A stretch of DNA of 64,000 nucleotides from Paenibacillus assamensis DSM 18201. GTDB taxonomy: Bacteria > Bacillota > Bacilli > Paenibacillales > Paenibacillaceae. Position 1 is the first letter of the stretch; every line of letters starts with the position of its first letter. The stretch is from contig NZ_KE383838.1 of NCBI RefSeq assembly GCF_000422445.1, positions 292,184-356,183 on the forward strand. The letters run 5' to 3'. The position numbers and the translations under genes were made by a program. The notes beneath the pieces are model-generated. The model saw nothing but the letters and a program-made list of their open reading frames with translations, made no database searches and was not told where the DNA came from. This document shows positions 59,799 through 64,000 of this stretch, in pieces.

Positions 59799-60266
59799 TT
59801 ATGGTTTGGTCGCTGCATCAACCTCATCTGACTTTCGCTCAGGCTTACTCGGCGGCGAACGACGTGCGGCCACACTGGCGTACAACCCTGCTGCGGTATC
59901 TATCCAGCGCAGCAAATCCTGGATTCGATGTTGTTGGGCTTCATAAGCGCTATCTAACGTATTCATCGTACGTGTAATCCAGCCATCCACCTGTTCATGG
60001 ACATGATTAACCGAGCCGCGTATACGTGAAGATGTATCACTCCACAAAGCGGTTTCTTGACTTACACGCTCTACCGTCTCCAGTAAATGCTGCCCTCGCT
60101 CGGTAATCGCTCGCCCTTGCTGAATGAGCTGCAGCGTCTCTTTATGCAGCTCTACAAGCATGTGCTCCGTACGATGCATAAACTTCATTACACGGTCCAG
60201 CAAAAGCAGAGCAGCAGCGGCTGCAATGACAGAGAACAGCAGCACGATAGCAATGATCCAATTCAT
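59799..60266 (-). CDS. ytxG: DUF948 protein (YtxG-like)
   Basis: The 155-residue protein begins with a single membrane segment (NWIIAIVLLFSVIAAAAALLLLD) followed by a long helical, probably coiled-coil region (LHKETLQLIQQGRAITERGQHLLETVERVSQ), the DUF948 plan. GGAGG is 6 bases before the ATG at 60266; a frame from 60407 lacks a ribosome site. It is 68 bp ahead of ytxH in the same operon. Confidence 0.85.
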   Translation of the reverse strand: MNWIIAIVLLFSVIAAAAALLLLDRVMKFMHRTEHMLVELHKETLQLIQQGRAITERGQHLLETVERVSQETALWSDTSSRIRGSVNHVHEQVDGWITRTMNTLDSAYEAQQHRIQDLLRWIDTAAGLYASVAARRSPPSKPERKSDEVDAATKP

Positions 60267-60440
60267 CGAATCCCTCCTTAACAACGGTCTTGACGGGCGA
60301 ATGCCCATGTCATAGTGACAGTATAAGAAGGTTGGGCTTGGCTTGACACAAAGGAACGGAAAAAACTTTTTAGTACAGAAAAGGTGTCGTATCGGTAGAT
60401 TGTCCATATGAAGTATCTTTACAGGGGAGAGATAATTAAG

Positions 60441-60518
60441 ATGATTAGTAACAATAACAAAAAAATGAATATGGAAGAATGGATACAGAAATGTGGATCA
60501 GCAGAGAACGTCTACTAA
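60441..60518 (+). CDS. Possible 25-residue peptide gene
   Basis: GGGGAGAG is 11 bases before an ATG that opens a 25-codon frame rich in Asn and Lys at the start and ending EEWIQKCGSAENVY. It has no membrane or signal region. It could be a small regulatory peptide or chance; the ribosome site is the only support. Confidence 0.25.
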   Translation: MISNNNKKMNMEEWIQKCGSAENVY

Positions 60519-60548
60519 AATGGAATGGGATACGAGCATACATTTATG

Positions 60549-60824
60549 TTACATTTGGTCATCTACTAACGGGTAGATGTATGAAAAAATGCTAATGGCG
60601 AGCAAAAAACTAACAATAAGCGCCTTCGCATAGCGAGTCATTTTATATGGCAAGTACTTAATGCCTACAGCAGCGATGCCCCAAATGACCCCGAGGCTTA
60701 ACGTTTTCGCTATATAGTTGCCATATAGAAAGCCGCCAATTACAAGATACGATAAAGATACTAGACAAACACTAGCAAAACTAAAAATTAGGACAGCGAT
60801 GAAAATCTCTATGAGTTTATTCAC
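60549..60824 (-). CDS. Small membrane protein of unknown function
   Basis: The 91-residue protein has three predicted helices: IFIAVLIFSFASVCLVSLSYLVIGG, IAKTLSLGVIWGIAAVGIKYLP and AKALIVSFLLAISIFSYIYPL. The GTG at 60824 is 5 bases after GGAGG; an ATG at 60860 is possible. The neighbouring broken frame at 60967-61234 shows a vaguely similar pattern (AKIVGIGIVWAIVVSIYLYQYP). No family is recognised. Confidence 0.6.
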   Translation of the reverse strand: MNKLIEIFIAVLIFSFASVCLVSLSYLVIGGFLYGNYIAKTLSLGVIWGIAAVGIKYLPYKMTRYAKALIVSFLLAISIFSYIYPLVDDQM

Positions 60825-60966
60825 TTGGACCTCCATTAGTACTTTAGTACTTATAATCACATAAGACCATAATATACCACCAGAGCAAATGACAACAATA
60901 CTTGGATATTTAAAAATACATAAAGACTGATAAATTTCAACGAGATCTATCTACCTATCTGTAACT

Positions 60967-61234
60967 CTATCGCATATGCCCATCACCAAAAGGATATTGA
61001 TATAAGTAAATACTAACTACAATAGCCCATACGATTCCTATTCCTACTATTTTTGCAACGACGGAGTCGAAGCAATAACCTGATATTAGTAGTAGAGCTA
61101 TCGATTCACGTATAGGCTAAACATAAATACATACAGTCACTATTCCACAGAGTTCCAATCCACGGATGGATGTATCCTAGCATCATTATATAGAATGGCA
61201 ACATAAAAAGACCAGCCACTAGGCCGGTCTCCAT
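60967..61234 (-). pseudogene. Possible broken gene for a small membrane protein
   Basis: Two hydrophobic frames follow each other: METGLVAGLFMLPFYIMMLG at 61106-61234 and, in another frame, IALLLISGYCFDSVVAKIVGIGIVWAIVVSIYLYQYPFGDG ending at 60967 (written here with its break at mid-sequence). One frameshift near 61100 would join them into a protein of about 85 residues resembling the membrane protein at 60549. The start overlaps the terminator of the upstream regulator gene, which speaks against it. Confidence 0.35.
61209..61230 (-). terminator. Terminator of the winged-helix regulator gene
   Basis: On the minus strand AGACCGGCC TAGT GGCTGGTCT forms a 9-bp stem (one G-U pair), followed by TTTTTATG. 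It lies about 110 bp after the gene's stop at 61341. Confidence 0.8.
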
Positions 61235-61340
61235 TTTCATTACCATTTGATTCGAATATAGGAAGATTGTATGAATCTGAATGTAGAAAGTATCCAGTTC
61301 CCATCTACATCCCATCCGTTATCTAGGTCAGCTCGCTTAT

Positions 61341-62003
61341 TCAGCTATCTAACGAAGACTGCGATTTACGTATCCGATACGTACATCTGCTGCCCTGCTT
61401 CGCTAAGCACTCAAGCCGCTCTACATCAGCTCCGAGCAATTCACGGAACAGTTCCAATTCACAATGACAAGGATATTCATACGCTTGTGCAACTTGGGCA
61501 ATGGGACAGTTATATTCATGCAGAAGCCATTCTTCATCAGACAACTGCTCCGTTTCTACCATATATCCGCCTGCATCTTGAATGCTGCTTAACTGTTGAA
61601 CACGCTCTCCGAACGTTTTACCTAACATTGATGATTCATATTTGCGCTTTAAAGAACGACGTCGACCTTCAAATAACTGTTGCACGCTATTATCCGAACC
61701 ACTATCATTCGATTCTACCTCATGCAGCAAATCCAATAGCAACTGATGGTATTGCTTCGGAAACTGCTCATCGCCTTGTGCAGAGATACGGTACAACTGT
61801 AAGGGGCGTCCCATAGGCTGTTTGACCTGTACGGTTTCCAGCACATTTTCTTCGATCCCTTGATGAAGATGGCGTCTGACGCCCATTTCTGTTAACCCCA
61901 AACGCTCTGCAAGCTGTGCAGCAGACATCGGGCCGTTTCTCTTAAGCAGCATGAGCAGCACATTACGCGTTGACGGTTTCTGTTGCGCTCGATTCACTGG
62001 CAT
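61341..62003 (-). CDS. Winged-helix regulator with a cysteine cluster, SufR-like
   Basis: The 220-residue protein has an N-terminal winged helix (NVLLMLLKRNGPMSAAQLAERLGLTEMGVRRHLHQ, residues about 14-48) and a C-terminal domain with four cysteines: NCPIAQVAQAYEYPCHCELELF and GSRCTYRI. The spacing C-x12-C-x-C-x25-C is that of the SufR group, which senses iron-sulfur clusters in Cyanobacteria and Actinobacteria. Its promoter contains a palindrome just after the -10, consistent with self-repression. Its targets in this genome are unknown. Confidence 0.82.
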   Translation of the reverse strand: MPVNRAQQKPSTRNVLLMLLKRNGPMSAAQLAERLGLTEMGVRRHLHQGIEENVLETVQVKQPMGRPLQLYRISAQGDEQFPKQYHQLLLDLLHEVESNDSGSDNSVQQLFEGRRRSLKRKYESSMLGKTFGERVQQLSSIQDAGGYMVETEQLSDEEWLLHEYNCPIAQVAQAYEYPCHCELELFRELLGADVERLECLAKQGSRCTYRIRKSQSSLDS

Positions 62004-62014
62004 TCACCTTTTTA

Positions 62015-62062
62015 ACGGTCATTTAGTACCGTCATTGTAACGCATATCATACATCTTGTAAA
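62015..62062 (-). promoter_or_regulatory. Promoter and operator of the SufR-like gene
   Basis: TTTACA (62062-62057), 17 bp, TACAAT (62039-62034) on the minus strand is followed at once by ACGGT...ACCGT (62028-62032 and 62015-62019 in plus coordinates), a 5-bp inverted repeat with 8-bp spacing, ending 12 bp before the ATG. A bound repressor here would block the start of transcription. Confidence 0.65.
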
Positions 62063-62089
62063 TTCAATGACATCTTACTTGGTTACGCA

Positions 62090-62524
62090 TTAAACTTGCA
62101 GTGCAGGCAATTCCTTCTGTAAGAAACGATGTACACTTTCGCTGAATTGTCGCATCGTAACATCCAAATTTGTAAATAACGGATGCACACCTTCACGCTT
62201 CCACTTCTCATAATCCTGAACAAGAGGTCTACGCAAAGCTACTAATTGAATCAAGACTTGATGCAATTCTTCATCCATGGCTCCCGCTTCAGCAATAATA
62301 TCTACAATATCTTCATAACTGCTGGCATCCCGCAAAATAAAGCCGTCAATTAATAGCGAGCCAACATCAGTAACAATCTCAATGGCAATATGTAAAGCTC
62401 GTTCTTGGGCCAAATGATCTACAATCGAACCGCTCCAATTTGATGTTAAGCTGCCTACTGCCTGTTCTAGCAATTGGGCTTGATCCAAACGATTATCAAT
62501 CTGTTGACGATTTACGTAATACAT
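62090..62524 (-). CDS. DUF86/HepT-like protein (YutE type)
   Basis: The 144-residue helical protein matches the DUF86 family, which includes the HepT toxin RNase with the R-x4-6-H/Y motif; here RRPLVQDYEKWK carries an Arg and Tyr in that spacing. Family segments AQERALHIAIEIVTDVGSLLIDG and SYEDIVDIIAEAGAMDEELHQVLIQLVALR are clear. GGGGG lies 7 bases before the ATG at 62524. The partner nucleotidyltransferase (MntA) is not adjacent, as with yutE of Bacillus, so a housekeeping role is as likely as a toxin. Confidence 0.82.
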   Translation of the reverse strand: MYYVNRQQIDNRLDQAQLLEQAVGSLTSNWSGSIVDHLAQERALHIAIEIVTDVGSLLIDGFILRDASSYEDIVDIIAEAGAMDEELHQVLIQLVALRRPLVQDYEKWKREGVHPLFTNLDVTMRQFSESVHRFLQKELPALQV

Positions 62525-62562
62525 AGCACAGCCCCCATACGAGTCATAGTGAATCAAAAAGA

Positions 62563-62583
62563 GGCTTTCAGCAAATGAAAGCC
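62563..62583 (-). terminator. Terminator of the SAM-methyltransferase gene
   Basis: GGCTTTCA (62563-62570) and TGAAAGCC (62576-62583) form an 8-bp stem; the minus strand continues TCTTTTTG. Confidence 0.85.
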
Positions 62584-62663
62584 CTTTCTGCCTCTAATTA
62601 TTATTTAACCACACTTGGGGATTTACTGTCATCCTTATCCTTTAGACGAATTCATTGTGATAG

Positions 62664-63623
62664 TTATTTGCGACGAGACTTATTACCTTGCACCCGAGCA
62701 TTCTTCTTCGTTCGTGACTGCTTCCTATCAGATCGCTCCGTTACACGTCTGTTTGCAGCCATTCGTCGTTTTACAGAATAGGAATTAGTCGAGGAAGGCG
62801 ATGATGCTATCGCGCTCTTGCCTGTTTTTTCGTCTTGCTGCCCTACCTGCTGCTTGCCAGGACGTTCGTCTATGCGCAGTTCCTCTTGCAAAGTCACCTG
62901 TTCCTTATTCTTTTGATCTTTCCGCCCATCTATATCTACCTCAAAAGGCCGCTCAGCTTCCACCGCATGCCTCTTCGCTTCCAGACGCTGCTCCGTGACT
63001 GTTTGTGGCTCCTCCAACTCGCGATGGGACCACTCTCTCAATTCTCTTTCTTGAATGGGGCTTTTAATGACTAGCAAATGCAGCATGAGCTGGTAAGCTA
63101 CATTCATCTGGGACTGTCTTAACCGTCGAAGTTCCACTTCATCATAAAGACATTGATATTCAGGAAAGTAGAAATACTCCATTCGCAGCAGCCGCAAATC
63201 TATATTTTCCTCAGAAACCGTCTCATTATTCGATAGAAGCAAAGACCAGTTTTCACTAAGTGGGTGGATAAAATCCTCCTCATCTAACATCGAATTCGAA
63301 TAAGGGGACCAGTGACGAGCAGAATGTTCATTAAATAAATGCAGATAATGAGGATGGGTAACATGCGAGCTTACATGTGCATAGGGGACGACAAGGCAAA
63401 CGAGTGCCCTATCTTGGCTCACCCGATAAATTTCACGCATGATATATGTCAGATCATTCACATATTGGAGCACATGTGATGCCATAACAAACTGTACATG
63501 ATTCGAGGGAAACGGAATCCCATCGTTCAGATCATGAACGAGGTCAACATCTTCATATGGATGCTTATCAATGCCTATGCAATGAGAATGCTTATTCCGT
63601 CCACAACCCAAGTCTATCCTCAC
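62664..63623 (-). CDS. Class I SAM methyltransferase with a long basic C-terminal tail
   Basis: The first 130 residues are a Methyltransf_11-like domain: RIDLGCGRNKHSHCIGIDKHP (motif I and the acidic end of strand 2), VQFVMASHVLQYVNDLTYIMREIYRVSQ, then LVCLVVPYAHVSSHVTHPHYLHLFNEHSA. Middle residues about 130-200 are helical. The last 110 residues are low-complexity, first Glu/Gln-rich, then strongly Lys/Arg-rich (RRMAANRRVTERSDRKQSRT), perhaps RNA-binding. The substrate is unknown. A terminator follows. Confidence 0.82.
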   Translation of the reverse strand: MRIDLGCGRNKHSHCIGIDKHPYEDVDLVHDLNDGIPFPSNHVQFVMASHVLQYVNDLTYIMREIYRVSQDRALVCLVVPYAHVSSHVTHPHYLHLFNEHSARHWSPYSNSMLDEEDFIHPLSENWSLLLSNNETVSEENIDLRLLRMEYFYFPEYQCLYDEVELRRLRQSQMNVAYQLMLHLLVIKSPIQERELREWSHRELEEPQTVTEQRLEAKRHAVEAERPFEVDIDGRKDQKNKEQVTLQEELRIDERPGKQQVGQQDEKTGKSAIASSPSSTNSYSVKRRMAANRRVTERSDRKQSRTKKNARVQGNKSRRK

Positions 63624-63756
63624 CGGTCTTCACATCCTTCAATCGCAGCTATAGAATTTAATACAGTCTATTCGCTACACATAAGACCAGTTTGTACAGC
63701 CGCCTTGTAGCCCGTATTTTTCCGCGAACAACCTTGCCCGCTTTCTATCGATAGGC

Positions 63757-64000
63757 TCACTTGTCGGCATCTTTTTTATTGTCATCCTTTTTGAGAACAG
63801 ACATGATTTGCTTAATGCGATCTGGGAGAGGAAGTCCGAGCCGCCCATAATTTTCTGTAATGCTTAGCAGCTCATTCACCATATAAAAGCAAATGGCTCC
63901 ATCTCTAAATCCATTCGTTCCAAAAAGCAAATCCATATGATATGCCATCCCAATAATGAGCAGCATGAGCGCTTTTTTGGCCAGACCCCAGAATCCGGCA
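63757..64000 (-). CDS. Holin-family protein (Phage_holin_4_1/TcdE type), 5' end cut by the window edge
   Basis: The visible 80 residues continue to the right edge without a stop (AGFWGLAKKAL before the first Met at 63966). They contain DGAICFYMVNELLSITENYGRLGLPLPDRIKQIMSVLKK, the typical C terminus of holins of the toxin-secretion/phage-lysis family. Such genes occur both in prophages and as host genes near amidase genes. Upstream sequence is missing, so the context is not known. Confidence 0.8.
   Translation of the reverse strand, partial: AGFWGLAKKALMLLIIGMAYHMDLLFGTNGFRDGAICFYMVNELLSITENYGRLGLPLPDRIKQIMSVLKKDDNKKDADK

Noticed and set aside
59306-59977. Plus-strand frame of 223 codons over the ytxG-ytxH region
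   Set aside because: It is antisense to two recognisable genes with ribosome sites and has no similarity or ribosome site of its own.
61271-61816. Plus-strand frame of 181 codons
   Set aside because: It is the antisense shadow of the SufR-like gene, whose cysteine and HTH motifs are clear.

Overview
The window looks like a chromosomal segment of an endospore-forming Bacillota, most probably Paenibacillaceae. The reasons are a tricistronic gerA-type germinant-receptor operon, a Spo0E-like protein, a hemE-hemH-hemY operon of the Gram-positive coproporphyrin type, a lipoteichoic-acid synthase, strong GGAGG ribosome binding sites, and a moderate G+C content that drops in the accessory part.

Left third (1-18.9 kb), defence and accessory DNA. 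A complete type I-C CRISPR-Cas locus is read on the minus strand: a WYL regulator, cas3, then cas5c-cas8c(cas11c)-cas7-cas4-cas1-cas2. Three copies of the same leader element show that there are, or were, three arrays: one just beyond the left edge (leader 1-152), one with 10 full repeats and one truncated repeat (11815-12514), and a decayed third with a second repeat type. The third seems to be split by about 5.75 kb of AT-rich DNA (12905-18659) carrying an HTH-TPR peptide receptor with its own pre-pheromone gene, a Spo0E-like phosphatase, a secreted metalloprotease, a lipoprotein and several broken genes. The most striking feature is at 5697-5869. A plus-strand promoter fires into a degenerate CRISPR repeat followed by a pseudo-spacer and a terminator. 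The pseudo-spacer matches the cas5c promoter next to a TTC PAM, with mismatches only at positions 6, 12 and 18 over the first 19 bases. This is the expected design of a crRNA-like guide with which Cascade would repress its own cas operon.

Middle (19-40.5 kb), metabolism. Molybdenum cofactor genes occur in two places (a moaD-moaE fusion with a convergent moeB-like gene; moaA-moeA). Between them lies a cell-wall-sugar recycling regulon: RpiR/MurR regulator, YesL-like protein, a complete carbohydrate ABC importer, a NamZ-like hydrolase and AnmK on the minus strand, and divergently a MurK-like kinase, MurQ and an acetyltransferase. hemE-hemH-hemY follows.

Right (40.7-64 kb), mostly ordinary chromosomal genes: gerAA-AB-AC, an MFS transporter, two tandem SNF-type sodium symporters, an O-methyltransferase, a THUMP-domain RNA methyltransferase, LtaS, small conserved proteins (DUF1450, DUF1232, YtxG/YtxH), a LysM-M14 peptidase, a YVTN propeller protein, glutamate racemase, a cysteine-rich winged-helix regulator with an apparent operator, a HepT/DUF86 protein, a SAM methyltransferase, and the 3' part of a holin-family gene cut by the right edge. 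Function assignments rest on recognised motifs and gene order; no database search was possible.
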